Shown one piece after another: positions 44,912-54,240 of a DNA stretch of 64,000 nt; the first letter of the stretch is position 1; the number at the start of each line of letters is the position of its first letter. The position numbers were made by a program, and so were the translations under genes. The notes below the pieces were generated by a model. That model made no database searches and had not been told where the DNA came from. It saw nothing but the letters and a program-made list of their open reading frames with translations. Origin of the DNA: Candidatus Rifleibacteriota bacterium (lineage in GTDB: Bacteria; Muiribacteriota; Ozemobacteria; Ozemobacterales; Ozemobacteraceae). The DNA is taken from the NCBI GenBank assembly GCA_012517355.1, contig JAAYVD010000114.1, positions 117,156-181,155 on the forward strand. The letters are read 5' to 3'.

Positions 44912-46840
44912 TCAGGGAATCCCGCGGCGCCAGGGGCGGCGGTCGAGGAAGAGGCGGCACCACACCTCGACGCACAGCAGGGCGAAGATGGTGTAGCCGC
45001 CGTCGATCCGCCCGCGGGCGTCGGCGGCCAGCAGGCGCCGGACCCCCTCCGGGTCGAACAGGCCCCGGGCACGCAGGGTGCCGGGGGCCAGCAGTTCGTC
45101 GACCAGCGGTCGCAGGTCCCCGCGCAGCCAGAGACGGAGCGGGGCGCCGAACCCGGTCTTCTCGCGGTAGATGACCTCGCGGGGCAAAAACGGCTCCATG
45201 GCCTTCTTGAAGATGGCCTTGCCGACCTTTCCCTGCTGTTTCAGGCCGGACGGAATCCCGGCGGCGAACCGCACCAGATCGAGATCGAGCAGGGGGACCC
45301 GCGCCTCGACGCCGTAGGCCATCGAGGTCTTGTCGGTGTAGGGAAGGTTGTGGTCGCCCAGGAAGTGGCGGCCTTCCAGGAACAGCATCCGCTGCAGGGG
45401 GTCGGTCTCGGCCGGGATGTCGGCCAGGCTGGCCAGCAGGGCGTCCTGGGCCCGGCGGCCGGCCAGCTGCCGCCGCACGTCGGGGTGCAGCAGGGGCCGG
45501 CGGGTATCGTCGGCCGACCACAGGAAATACGAGACCAGCCGCTCGTCGCCGTCGAGGTGCATGTGGCCGAACCCGCGCCGCAGGCGGCGGATCAGGGGAT
45601 GGTGGGCGTTGCCCACGCGGCCCGCCAGCCGGCCGGCCAGCCGGCGCACCGGGCCAGGCAACCAGTCCCAGAGCGGTTCCATGGAGAGGGCCAGGTGCCG
45701 CCGGTAGCCGGTGAACAAATCGTCACCGCCCGCCCCCGACAGCAGCACCTTGATGCCGTCGCGGCGCGCCGCTTCGGCGATGAACAGCGCATTGAGCGGG
45801 GCGGGGTCGGCCTGGGGCTCGTCGAGGCACCAGATCAGTTCCTCGAGCCGGCCGGCGAGCTGCGAGGGATGGACCACGATCTCGCGCAGGTCGACGCCCA
45901 GGTGGTCGGCCACCCGGCGCGCGAACGGCAGGTCGGACGGCCCGTCCTCGGACGCCTCGCCGGGCGGGAAACCGATCGAGTAGCAGGGGAACCGCTCTCC
46001 CGGCCGGCCCCGCGCCGCCATGGCCACCACCGCGCTCGAGTCGAGGCCGCCCGACAGGAAGGCCCCGACCGGCACGTCGGCCATCAGCTGCCGGTCGACG
46101 GCGGTCTCAAGACGGGTGGCGAGTTCGCGGACCAGGTCGGCCTCGGGTTCCGTGCGGCGGATCCCATCATACGGCAGCGTGTACCAGGTCCATTCCCGGG
46201 CGATCCGGCCGTCCCGGACGAGCAGGGCGCTGCCGGGGGGCAGCTTGCGCACGCCCTTCAGCAGCGTGCGCGGGGCGGGGGCCCAGAGGAAGGCCAGATA
46301 CTGCTGCAGGGCCTCCAGGTCGATCTCGCGGGCCAGGCCGGGACAGGGCAGAAGGGCCTTCAACTCGCTGGCGAAGGCCAGGCCGGCCGGCAGGGGGGCG
46401 TAGTAGAGGGGTTTCACCCCGAGGGCGTCGCGCGCCACCAGCATCTCCCGGCGCCGGGAGTCCCACAGGGCGAAGGCGAAGATGCCGTTGAGGTCGGCCA
46501 GCATCGCCGGCCCCTTCTCCTCGTACAGGTGCAGGAACACCTCGCTGTCGGTGCGGCTCCGGAACCGGTGGCCGCGGGCGGCGAGGCCGGCAGCCAGCTC
46601 CCGGTAGTTGTACAACTCGCCATTGTATGTCAACCACAGCGTGCCGTCCTCGTTGGTCATCGGCTGGTGGCCGTCGGCCGACAGGTCGATGATCGACAGC
46701 CGGGCCTGCCCGAGCCCGACGCCGGCGGACGGGTCGGCCCACCGGCCGCGGTCGTCCGGGCCCCGGTGGGCGAGGGCGGTGATCATCTCCTCGAGCAGGG
46801 CCGGATCGAACCGGCCGCTGTATCCGACGATGCCGCACAT
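44912..46840 (-). CDS. asnB: asparagine synthase (glutamine-hydrolysing)
   Basis: 642 residues. N-terminal glutamine amidotransferase with catalytic Cys2 (MCGIVGYSGR), HRGPDDRG, ARLSIIDLSADGHQPM and YNGELYNYREL; C-terminal synthetase with AFLSGGLDSSAVVAMAARG (PP-loop) and LLSGAGGDDLFTGYRRHL. Later conserved parts include NLPYTDKTSMAYGVEARVPL. It is the third gene of wecC, radical SAM, asnB. AsnB paralogues of this kind in polysaccharide or exosortase-linked loci often amidate sugars or other acids rather than making asparagine; which applies here is not shown. ATG is fixed by the mature Cys. Confidence 0.93.
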   Translation of the reverse strand: MCGIVGYSGRFDPALLEEMITALAHRGPDDRGRWADPSAGVGLGQARLSIIDLSADGHQPMTNEDGTLWLTYNGELYNYRELAAGLAARGHRFRSRTDSEVFLHLYEEKGPAMLADLNGIFAFALWDSRRREMLVARDALGVKPLYYAPLPAGLAFASELKALLPCPGLAREIDLEALQQYLAFLWAPAPRTLLKGVRKLPPGSALLVRDGRIAREWTWYTLPYDGIRRTEPEADLVRELATRLETAVDRQLMADVPVGAFLSGGLDSSAVVAMAARGRPGERFPCYSIGFPPGEASEDGPSDLPFARRVADHLGVDLREIVVHPSQLAGRLEELIWCLDEPQADPAPLNALFIAEAARRDGIKVLLSGAGGDDLFTGYRRHLALSMEPLWDWLPGPVRRLAGRLAGRVGNAHHPLIRRLRRGFGHMHLDGDERLVSYFLWSADDTRRPLLHPDVRRQLAGRRAQDALLASLADIPAETDPLQRMLFLEGRHFLGDHNLPYTDKTSMAYGVEARVPLLDLDLVRFAAGIPSGLKQQGKVGKAIFKKAMEPFLPREVIYREKTGFGAPLRLWLRGDLRPLVDELLAPGTLRARGLFDPEGVRRLLAADARGRIDGGYTIFALLCVEVWCRLFLDRRPWRRGIP

Positions 46841-46963
46841 GGTCAGCCACCCACCCGGACGCGCGCGGCCAGGGACCGCCCGCCCGGGCGCCGGGAACGG
46901 AACGGCCGGCCCGGGACGGCCGGACGCCGGTTCCGCGCAGTTCCCGTCACCGGCCGGCCCCGG

Positions 46964-48475
46964 TCAGGGATGCCCGGCGAAGGGCATCCGCAGGCCGACG
47001 AACTCGAAGGCCTTGCCGATGTCGCGCCAGAACAGCGAGGGATCGGCCATGTAGGTGCGGCGGCGGGCGAACCCACGGCGCGCCATGTTGAAGACGTTGC
47101 TGTTGTAGACGTGGAACGCCCTGGTCGTCTCGGCAACGATGGCTTCGAACCGCTCGGGGGGAATGTTCACCACCCGTTTCTTCGGATCCTTGAAGAACAG
47201 GTCCTTGGGGTTGGTCTTCAGGAAATGCTCGAGCGGGGGCTGCGGGTCGAGCAGGCCGAGCTGCACGCCCTGGTCGAACAGCTTGGTGCGAGGGAAGGGA
47301 TTGTAGACACCGATGCCGCCGTAGTAAGGGCGGACCTCCCTGAGGAACTCCACGGTGGCGCGGATGTCCGCCTCGGTCTCCTGCGGCAGGCCCATCATGA
47401 AGTAGCCGCTCCAGAAGATGCGGTGCTTGTTCATCAGGCGGCCGGCCCGGCGCACCTGGGCGTGCGTGATGTCCTTGTCGGTGAGCTTGAGGATCTCCTC
47501 GCTGCCCGACTCGATGCCGACGTTGATCTGCATGCAGCCGGCCTTCTTCATGACGGCCAGCAGGTCGTCGTCGATCAGGTTGACCCGGGTGGTGCAGTTG
47601 AACCCGAGACGGTAGGGTTCCCGGCCGATGGCCTCACAGAGGTCGACCACGTGCCGGCGTCGCACCGTGAAGGAATCGTCCTTGATGGAGAACTGGGCCG
47701 TGCCGAACTCCTTCCGGATCTGCCGGATCTCCTCGATGACCCGCGGCACCGAATGGAAGCGCACCCGCCGGTCCCACATGTGGAAGCAGTAGCTGCAGCG
47801 GTAGGGGCAGCCGCGCGAGGTGAGCAGCACGCCCATGTCCTCGGACGAGTAGTTCCGGGGGTGCATCAGGGCCCCGCGGTCGGGGATGGGCAGCGAGTCG
47901 AGGTCGGTGACGAAGCGGGCGTCGGGGTTGTGGACGACCCGGCCGGCGCGTCGCCAGGTCAGGCCGCCGACCGTGGCCAGGTCGCCGCGGTCGCGCAGGG
48001 TCTGCAGCAGCTGGGGAAGGGTCTCGTCGGCCTCGCCCCGCAGGACGTAGTCGACTTCCGGCACCTCCATGGTCAGGTCGGGCATCGTGCTGGCGTGGGC
48101 GCCGCCCACGATGATCGGCACGTGGGGCAGCACCTGCCGGCAGAACCGGGCGGTCTGGATGACCGACCCGAACTTGGTGGTCATGGCGGTGATGCCGATG
48201 AAATCAGGCTTCTCGTCGAGGACCAGGCTGCGCAGGAGGTCCCAGGTCGGGTGGCGGGGATCGTTGAGACCGGCGACGTAGGACTGGTACCGTTCATACT
48301 CCTGGGTGAAATCGACCGTGCCGGTCTTGGGCTCGGCGGCGTCCATGTCGAGGATGCGGCAGTCGAACCCGGCCCGCTTGGCCGTGGCGGCCAGGTAGGT
48401 CAGACCGAGCGGGAAGTAGAAGTTGAACATGCCCGTGAAGCTCTTGAAGGGGGGGTCGATCAGCAGGAGTCTCAT
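46964..48475 (-). CDS. B12-binding radical SAM protein
   Basis: 503 residues. N-terminal cobalamin-binding region (LLIDPPFKSFTGMFNFYFPL, LGLTYLAATAKRAGFDCRIL, VPIIVGGAHASTMPDLTMEV), then the radical SAM cluster motif RGCPYRCSYCF (CxxxCxxC), and the barrel (GFNCTTRVNLIDDDLLAVMK, INVGIESGSEEILKLTDKDI, GYFMMGLPQETEADI). The last 130 residues are an unassigned tail. Members methylate or rearrange lipids, sugars or natural products; here the setting between wecC and asnB suggests surface polysaccharide or lipid modification. It starts 9 bp after the wecC stop. Confidence 0.9.
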   Translation of the reverse strand: MRLLLIDPPFKSFTGMFNFYFPLGLTYLAATAKRAGFDCRILDMDAAEPKTGTVDFTQEYERYQSYVAGLNDPRHPTWDLLRSLVLDEKPDFIGITAMTTKFGSVIQTARFCRQVLPHVPIIVGGAHASTMPDLTMEVPEVDYVLRGEADETLPQLLQTLRDRGDLATVGGLTWRRAGRVVHNPDARFVTDLDSLPIPDRGALMHPRNYSSEDMGVLLTSRGCPYRCSYCFHMWDRRVRFHSVPRVIEEIRQIRKEFGTAQFSIKDDSFTVRRRHVVDLCEAIGREPYRLGFNCTTRVNLIDDDLLAVMKKAGCMQINVGIESGSEEILKLTDKDITHAQVRRAGRLMNKHRIFWSGYFMMGLPQETEADIRATVEFLREVRPYYGGIGVYNPFPRTKLFDQGVQLGLLDPQPPLEHFLKTNPKDLFFKDPKKRVVNIPPERFEAIVAETTRAFHVYNSNVFNMARRGFARRRTYMADPSLFWRDIGKAFEFVGLRMPFAGHP

Positions 48476-48483
48476 GATGCCGT

Positions 48484-49677
48484 TCACCAGATGCCGCAGG
48501 TGTCGATGACGATCTTCGGCTTGAGCAGCTCCCGGTCGACCGCCTTGAACTGGGTATGGGGAACCAGCAGCACGACGATGTCGGCACGCCGCACCACCTC
48601 GTCGAGCGGGTGCAGGACGAAGTCGGGGTGGCGGGGAACGAACGGCTCGCAGACCAGCACCTCGCCGAGGTTCGCCTTCTGCACCGCGTGGGCGATCTCG
48701 ACGGCGGGCGATTCGCGCAGGTCGTCGATGTCCTGCTTGTAGGAAAGGCCCAGCAGGCCGATGACCGGCCGCTTGAACTTCTCGGCGGCGGCCTTGATCT
48801 TGCGCACCACGTGGTGGGGCTTGTCGTCGTTGACGGTGCGGGCCGCCCGGATCAGCCTCGCCTCGTCGGGGCAGGCTTCGACGATGAACCAGGGATCGAC
48901 CGCGATGCAGTGCCCGCCCACACCGGGACCCGGGCGCAGGATCCGGACCCGGGGATGCCGGTTGGCCAGGGAGATCAGTTCCCAGACGTTGAGCCCGAGC
49001 TTCTCGCAGATGATCGACAGTTCGTTGGCGAAGGCGATGTTGACGTCGCGGAAGCTGTTCTCGACGAGCTTCGCCATCTCGGCGGTGGTGGCGTCGGTGA
49101 GGAAGATCTGGCCCTTGGTGAAGCTGCCGTACAGCTCCTTGGCCCGGGCGGCGCATTCGGGGGTGATCCCGCCGATGATGCGGTCGTTCTCGACGACCTC
49201 GCGCATGATCTGACCGGGCAGCACACGCTCGGGGCAATGGGCGAGGAACACCTCGCGCCCGGCGGTCAGGCCGGCTTTGGCCAGGATCGGGGCGATGATC
49301 TTCGTGCAGGTCTGGGGTGGCGAGGTGGACTCGAGGATGACCAGGTTGCCCGGCTTCAGCACCGGGATGATGGCGCGGGTGGCCGCCTCGACGAAGGACA
49401 TGTCGGCCTTGTGGCCCTCCTTGAAGGGGGTGGGAACCGCGATGATGAAGACATCGCTCGGCTCGGGGGCGATGGCCGCCCGCAGTTTGCCCGACCCGAC
49501 GGCCGCTTTCACGAACAGGTCGAGATCGGGCTCGGTGATGTGGATCTGCCCCTTGTTGATGGTCTCGACCACCTGGGGATTGACGTCCACCCCGAGCACG
49601 GTGAAACCCTTGGCGGCGAGGATGCTGCTGGTGGGAAGGCCGATGTAGCCCAACCCCAGGACGCAGATCTGTTTCAT
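48484..49677 (-). CDS. wecC: UDP-N-acetyl-D-mannosamine dehydrogenase-type nucleotide sugar dehydrogenase
   Basis: 397 residues. N-terminal Rossmann fold (ICVLGLGYIGLPTSSILAAK), VPTPFKEGHKADMSF, LESTSPPQTC, HCPERVLPGQ, a central helix with KLVENSFRDVNIAFANELS, the catalytic region GPGVGGHCIAVDPWFIV with the active Cys, and a C-terminal fold with GLSYKQDIDDLRESPAVEIA. GGHCIAVDPWF points to the WecC branch (UDP-ManNAc to UDP-ManNAcA) rather than UDP-glucose dehydrogenase, but specificity in this family is hard to read. First gene of a unit with the radical SAM enzyme and asnB. GGAGGAG precedes the ATG. Confidence 0.88.
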   Translation of the reverse strand: MKQICVLGLGYIGLPTSSILAAKGFTVLGVDVNPQVVETINKGQIHITEPDLDLFVKAAVGSGKLRAAIAPEPSDVFIIAVPTPFKEGHKADMSFVEAATRAIIPVLKPGNLVILESTSPPQTCTKIIAPILAKAGLTAGREVFLAHCPERVLPGQIMREVVENDRIIGGITPECAARAKELYGSFTKGQIFLTDATTAEMAKLVENSFRDVNIAFANELSIICEKLGLNVWELISLANRHPRVRILRPGPGVGGHCIAVDPWFIVEACPDEARLIRAARTVNDDKPHHVVRKIKAAAEKFKRPVIGLLGLSYKQDIDDLRESPAVEIAHAVQKANLGEVLVCEPFVPRHPDFVLHPLDEVVRRADIVVLLVPHTQFKAVDRELLKPKIVIDTCGIW

Positions 49678-49732
49678 GGGACTCCTCCTGGCGGTCGTTG
49701 GGACCCTGGCCGGGCCGACCGCTCCGGGTCCG

Positions 49733-49762
49733 TTTATACCCCAACTCCCCTCTCTTCCACAA
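49733..49762 (-). promoter_or_regulatory. sigma70-type promoter of wecC
   Basis: On the minus strand TTGTGG, 18-nt spacer, TATAAA, 56 bp before the wecC ATG. Back-to-back with the resB promoter in a 147-bp gap. Confidence 0.55.
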
Positions 49763-49786
49763 GCCGGCCCGCCGTGCCCTCACTCG

Positions 49787-49815
49787 TTGCAAACAGGCCC
49801 CGGTTTCCTTATACT
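49787..49815 (+). promoter_or_regulatory. sigma70-type promoter of resB-ccsA
   Basis: TTGCAA, 17-nt spacer, TATACT. The -10 ends 9 nt before the resB ATG at 49825 and no ribosome site is present, so the message should be leaderless. Confidence 0.7.
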
Positions 49816-49824
49816 GCGTGCACC

Positions 49825-51429
49825 ATGCGCCTCCTCCGGAAACTGTTGGTCTCGCTGCGGACAGCCATCATCCTGATCGCCCTGCTGAGCGCGTTGTCGG
49901 TGATCGGCACCCTGATCCCCCAGCAGCGGGAAGGGCCGTTCTATCTCGCCAACTACCCCCGCCTCCATCCCGGTATTCTCGCCCTCGGGTTCGACGACCT
50001 GTATCATGGCCGGCTGTTTCTGGGCGTGCTGGGGCTGTTGTCCCTGTCGACCCTCGCCTGCACCCATACCCGCATCAAGCTCACCCGGCGCCGGTTCTTC
50101 CGGCGGCTGGCCACCGCGACCCCGGCCGAGATCATGTCGATGCCCGTCGCCCAGCGGTTCGCCCCGGGCCAGGTGCCCGACTTCCCCGGATTCGGGGAAT
50201 CCGGCCGCACCACCGAGGACGGCACCCGGCTCGACCTGCGGGTGACCGGCCGCCCGGCCCTGCTGGGCAGCCCCCTGTTGCACCTCGGTTTCCTGCTGAT
50301 CCTGCTGGGCGGGCTGGGCGGCCACCTGTTCGGGGTCGAGATGGGCATCACCGGCGTGGCCGGCGAGAAGGTGGCCATCCCCCCCGTCGAAGCGGTCCGC
50401 GCCGCGGCCCGGGCCGACCGGCTGCGCCGCCAGGGCCGCGAGTTGCAGCGGCTCAATCCGCAGGATCCCACCCTCTCCCGGCTGCAGCAGGAGATCGAGG
50501 TCCTCGAGGCGATCTACCACGCCGGCCTGGCCAGCCCAGCCTTCCGGCTGCATTTCGTCGACCTGTGGGTCGACTACCACGAGGGGACCGCCTCGACGGC
50601 CACCCCGATGATCAAGGCCTGGAACACCCGGGTCGAGGTGATCACCGCCGACGGGCCGGCCAGCGGGGCGGTTCTCCGGGTTAACGAGCCGTTCTCCCAT
50701 GGCGACTACACGTTCTACCAGGCGGACTGGGCGCCGCAGTACCGCACCGTCGACCTGCTCGTCCAGCCGAACCCCCGTGCCACCGCCCCCGCCGACCTTG
50801 GCGGCGAGCCGCGCCGTCTGCGCCTCACGCTCGGCGAGCCGTTCGCCCCGGCCTGGAGTTCCCAGACCTTCCTGCTGCTCGATTTCCTGCCCGACTTCAA
50901 GATCATGGGAAAGCAGTTCGTCAGCGTGTCCAACAACCTGAACAATCCGGCCGCCCGGATCGTCGCCTACAACCCCGACGGCAGCCTGGCCGGACACGCC
51001 TGGGGCTTCTCCGCCCGCATGAGCGAAATGGGGCACTTCTTCTCCGACCTGCCCTGCCAGTTCGTCGTCGAGGACGCCCAACCCACCTTCCAGAGCGGGC
51101 TCCAGGTCTGCCATGACCCCTTCGCCCCGCTGGTCTGGCTCGGGTGCTGGATCATGGTGGGCGGGCTGGCCATGACCTTCTACCTGCCCTATTTCGAGGA
51201 ATGGGTGGTCCGCCGGCCGAACGGGATGACCCTGATCGCCGTGGCCGGCAACCGCCCGGCCGCCACCCTCCGCCAGCGCCTGGCCGGACTGGCCCAGGAG
51301 GTGGGGACCGGGAACGGCGGTTCCCCTCAGGGGACCCCTCACGCCAGGACTCCCTCCGCCCCGGTGGCCGCCATTCCCCCCACCCCGCCCCAGACCTCTG
51401 ACGAACCGCCGAAAGAGCCACCCCGATGA
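49825..51429 (+). CDS. resB: ResB/Ccs1-type cytochrome c biogenesis protein
   Basis: 534 residues. ResB features: N-terminal LRTAIILIALLSALSVIGTL and IPQQREGPFYLANYP, two further membrane segments (LFLGVLGLLSLSTLACTHTR, LLHLGFLLILLGGLGGHLFG), a large periplasmic domain (RVNEPFSHGDYTFYQADWAP, a typical ResB block) and a last membrane segment (WLGCWIMVGGLAMTFYLPYF). The C-terminal 65 residues are Pro-rich. ResB with CcsA forms the system II haem-handling complex that attaches haem to apocytochrome c outside the cytoplasmic membrane. ATG at 49825 is the start consistent with the promoter. It overlaps ccsA by 4 bp. Confidence 0.9.
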   Translation: MRLLRKLLVSLRTAIILIALLSALSVIGTLIPQQREGPFYLANYPRLHPGILALGFDDLYHGRLFLGVLGLLSLSTLACTHTRIKLTRRRFFRRLATATPAEIMSMPVAQRFAPGQVPDFPGFGESGRTTEDGTRLDLRVTGRPALLGSPLLHLGFLLILLGGLGGHLFGVEMGITGVAGEKVAIPPVEAVRAAARADRLRRQGRELQRLNPQDPTLSRLQQEIEVLEAIYHAGLASPAFRLHFVDLWVDYHEGTASTATPMIKAWNTRVEVITADGPASGAVLRVNEPFSHGDYTFYQADWAPQYRTVDLLVQPNPRATAPADLGGEPRRLRLTLGEPFAPAWSSQTFLLLDFLPDFKIMGKQFVSVSNNLNNPAARIVAYNPDGSLAGHAWGFSARMSEMGHFFSDLPCQFVVEDAQPTFQSGLQVCHDPFAPLVWLGCWIMVGGLAMTFYLPYFEEWVVRRPNGMTLIAVAGNRPAATLRQRLAGLAQEVGTGNGGSPQGTPHARTPSAPVAAIPPTPPQTSDEPPKEPPR

Positions 51430-52487
51430 ATGTCGAGCCCACCCTGTTCGTCCTGGCCATGCTCTCCTACCTGGCCGGGTTCATCTGCCATTCCCTGTCG
51501 GCCAGCCTCGCCCGCGCCAGCCTCTACGACTGGGGCCGGCGCGCCGTCTGGGCCGGAGCCCTGCTCGCCACCGGCGGCCTGCTCCTGCGCTGGAACGAGG
51601 CCGGCCACCCGCCGTTGTCCAACATGTACGAGTCGATGGTCAGCCTCTCCACGTTCCTGGCCTGGGTCACCCTGCTGTTCACGCGGTCCACGCCGATCCC
51701 GCTGGCCGAGGCCGGCGCAGGGGTGGTGGCGGTGCTGATGATCGGCATCGGATCGCTGTTCGCCCGCGATACCCGCCCCCTCATCCCCGCCCTGCAGTCC
51801 TACTGGCTGCACCTCCACGTCTCGATCGCCTTCCTCGGCGAGGCGGCCTTCGCCTTGTCCTTCGTCCTCAGCTACCTCTTCTGCCTGCGCCGGTTCCTCG
51901 AGGACCCGGCCTCCCCCTCGCCCGGATTCCCGCCCGCCACCGCCACCGAACGCCTGGCCTGCACCGGCATCGTCTTCGGCCTGCCTGGCCTGTTCCTGCT
52001 GTCCATGGCCGGCCTGGCCTGGAGGCTGGCCAGCCAGCCGCACCCCGACCGGGATGCCACCACCCTGGTGGTCTGGGTCATCCTGCCCCTCGCCGTGACC
52101 CTCGCCGCCCTGGTCGCCGCCGCCTTCCACTTCCGGGGGGCGGTGGGCAAGGCCATCGAACGGTGGCTCCCCCCCGCCGACCTGCTCGACGATTTCACCT
52201 ACCGCGCCATCGCTCTCGGCTTCCCGCTGTTCACCGTCGGCGCCCTCATCTTCGGGATGGTCTGGGCGAACAAGGCGTGGGGCCGCTACTGGGGCTGGGA
52301 CCCGAAAGAGACCTGGGCCCTGATCACCTTCCTGGTCTACTCGATCTACCTGCACGTGCGACTGACCAGGGGCTGGCAGGGAACCTGGACCGCCGTCCTG
52401 TCGGTGCTCGGCTTCCTGGTCACCATGTTCACCCTGTTCGGGGTCAACCTGCTGCTGTCGGGGCTCCACTCCTACGCCACCTTCTGA
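51426..52487 (+). CDS. ccsA: CcsA/ResC-type cytochrome c biogenesis protein
   Basis: 353 residues, about eight membrane segments. The tryptophan-rich haem-binding WWD motif is present (WANKAWGRYWGWDPKETWAL), together with flanking conserved His residues: HPPLSNMYESM, YWLHLHVSIAFLGEAAFAL and the GLHSYA ending. CcsA exports or binds haem for covalent attachment to cytochrome c together with ResB. ATG overlaps the resB stop (ATGA). The pair shows that the organism makes c-type cytochromes despite the anaerobic PFOR route. No thioredoxin-like ResA is adjacent. Confidence 0.93.
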   Translation: MNVEPTLFVLAMLSYLAGFICHSLSASLARASLYDWGRRAVWAGALLATGGLLLRWNEAGHPPLSNMYESMVSLSTFLAWVTLLFTRSTPIPLAEAGAGVVAVLMIGIGSLFARDTRPLIPALQSYWLHLHVSIAFLGEAAFALSFVLSYLFCLRRFLEDPASPSPGFPPATATERLACTGIVFGLPGLFLLSMAGLAWRLASQPHPDRDATTLVVWVILPLAVTLAALVAAAFHFRGAVGKAIERWLPPADLLDDFTYRAIALGFPLFTVGALIFGMVWANKAWGRYWGWDPKETWALITFLVYSIYLHVRLTRGWQGTWTAVLSVLGFLVTMFTLFGVNLLLSGLHSYATF

Positions 52488-52572
52488 CCGCGAGGGTCGG
52501 GGCAGGATGGCCGCTCCTTCCGGAATCCATCCGACCGGCACCCGCCCCGCCCCCTCCGCAGGAGCGGCCTCC

Positions 52573-52630
52573 TGACTTTTTGATGGGGCCAACGCCTGCG
52601 AAGATCGAGACTTCCGCATTTCGACAGAAA
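52573..52630 (+). repeat. dispersed repeat family B, degenerate copy
   Basis: CTGACTTTTTGATGGGGCC then GCCTGC-GAA resembles the left half of the copies at 18787-18836 and 57533-57582; the right half has diverged. The remainder of the 52488-52885 gap shows no gene. Confidence 0.45.
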
Positions 52631-52828
52631 CCTCGAGGCCGGCAGGGGAAAGGGAGAACGAGGGGAAGTGGCGAAGGGAATCGCCAGCACGATCGGCTTG
52701 GTCAGAATCGATGGATGGATGCAGAAAGAGGAACGGATGCGTCAGTCGAGATGCTGGAGTGTCCGAAAATCTCGTTCGTCAGAAAAGCGCCGGATCGCCA
52801 AGGGAATTCCTGCCCGGCTTTCCCGATC

Positions 52829-52858
52829 GTGGCAGGGACTTCCGGTTTCTGCTAGAAT
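52829..52858 (+). promoter_or_regulatory. candidate promoter of the clostripain-family gene
   Basis: GTGGCA, 18-nt spacer, TAGAAT, 28 bp before the ATG at 52886, with GAGGAGG in the leader. Confidence 0.45.
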
Positions 52859-52885
52859 AGGTTCACCGAGTATCGAGGAGGTCGT

Positions 52886-54157
52886 ATGCGACACCCGTTT
52901 TGTACCCTCTTGTTGTCCGTCGTCCTGACGCTGGCCGCCGCTTTCCCCGCGCTGGCCCTCAACCAGTGGACCGTCATGCTCTACCTGGTCAGCGACGACA
53001 ACGAATCGACCTCCATGGTCGAGTCGCACCTCGAGACCATCAACGCCCTTGCCCCGAAGGCGGGCGTGGCCGGCGAGTATGAGGTGGTGGTCATGATCGA
53101 CGCCCCCAAGGGATATACCCTGGTGAGCAAGGCCAAGAACCCGTCGGGCGGCTTCCTGCTCGAACCGGGGACCAACGGCAAGTGGAACATCGCCGAGGAG
53201 CTCGGCGAGGTCAACATGGGCTCCCCGGCCAATCTCTGGCGGTTCCTGAAGTGGGCCACCACCAAGCACCCCGGGCGGCAGACCGCCCTGGTCATCGCCG
53301 GCCACGGCTCCGGAATCTTCTCCTGGCGCGGCACCGGCGGGGTCAACTCAGCCGACCCCGGGGCCGTCGATTTCGACCCGGGACGGTTCGTCGGCTACGA
53401 CGACACCGACAACGACTGCCTGACCGTGTTCGAGATCCGCGCCGTCCTCGAAGCCGCCCGCGACCGGCTCAACGGCGGCCGCCCGCTCGACGTTCTGATC
53501 TTCGACTCCTGCCTGCCCGGCTGCATCGAAGCCCTCTACCAACTGCGCGACTGCGGCCGGCTCCTGGTGTCGAGCCCCTCCACCACCCTGATCGGCGGCA
53601 TGCCCTACGCGAAGATCCTGCGCACCCTGGCCGGCAAACTCGAGATGGGCATCGAGGAGTTCGGCCAGGCAGTGGCCAAGGCCTACCTCGACCGGGTGAT
53701 CGAGATGGGCGGCGACGACGAGGTGATGGGCGTCTTCCGGCCGGCCGAGGCCAAGACCCTGGTCGGTCCCCTCGACCAGCTGGCCATCCAGCTCGTGCGG
53801 GCGCGCGAGCAGAAGAAGCTGTCGGTGAAAAACCTGACCACCTTCGGCGGCAAGAACCGCTACTGGGATCTCGCCCGCATCCTGAACTCCCTGGCGGACG
53901 GGGCCACCGACCTGTCGGGCCTCGACAATGCCGAAGCCATCAAAACCCTCGCCCGCGAAGCCGCCGAGGCGCTGAAGGCCAGCCGCGTCACCACCTGGTA
54001 TTCCGGCACTTTCGCCGAGAACAAGATCGGCGGGCTGTCCATCTCCTGGCCCGACAAGGACGAGTATGCCAAGTGGCGCCCGTTCTACAAGGCCCTCGAC
54101 TTCGCCAAGGACACCCACTGGGACGAATTCATCGACGTCTGGAACGGCCTGAACTGA
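52886..54157 (+). CDS. clostripain-family (C11) cysteine peptidase, exported
   Basis: 423 residues. Signal peptide (LLSVVLTLAAAFPALA) then the C11 start NQWTVMLYLVSDDNES. The catalytic dyad is visible: His in LVIAGHGSGIFSWRG and Cys in LDVLIFDSCLPGCIEALYQL; the clan CD order of His then Cys is kept. Also PFYKALDFAKDTHWDEFIDV at the end. Clostripains cut after Arg or Lys and are often self-activated and secreted. GAGGAGG precedes the ATG at 52886. Monocistronic, with a hairpin terminator. Activity is likely but the substrate is unknown. Confidence 0.92.
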   Translation: MRHPFCTLLLSVVLTLAAAFPALALNQWTVMLYLVSDDNESTSMVESHLETINALAPKAGVAGEYEVVVMIDAPKGYTLVSKAKNPSGGFLLEPGTNGKWNIAEELGEVNMGSPANLWRFLKWATTKHPGRQTALVIAGHGSGIFSWRGTGGVNSADPGAVDFDPGRFVGYDDTDNDCLTVFEIRAVLEAARDRLNGGRPLDVLIFDSCLPGCIEALYQLRDCGRLLVSSPSTTLIGGMPYAKILRTLAGKLEMGIEEFGQAVAKAYLDRVIEMGGDDEVMGVFRPAEAKTLVGPLDQLAIQLVRAREQKKLSVKNLTTFGGKNRYWDLARILNSLADGATDLSGLDNAEAIKTLAREAAEALKASRVTTWYSGTFAENKIGGLSISWPDKDEYAKWRPFYKALDFAKDTHWDEFIDVWNGLN

Positions 54158-54176
54158 CCCGCTGACCAGCGCCTAC

Positions 54177-54240
54177 GGCCGGTTTTCCCGACCCCCGCCC
54201 GACCCGGGCGGCCACGGGAAAGCCGGCCGGTTTCTGTTCC
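54177..54240 (+). terminator. terminator of the clostripain-family gene
   Basis: Long imperfect stem GGCCGGTTTTCCCG/CGGGAAAGCCGGCC (one G-T pair), followed by GGTTTCTGTT. The rest of 54158-54470 holds nothing else I can support. Confidence 0.6.

Noticed and set aside
45350..48742. 1130-codon open frame on the + strand
   Set aside because: Runs antisense through asnB and the radical SAM gene and has no recognisable motif.
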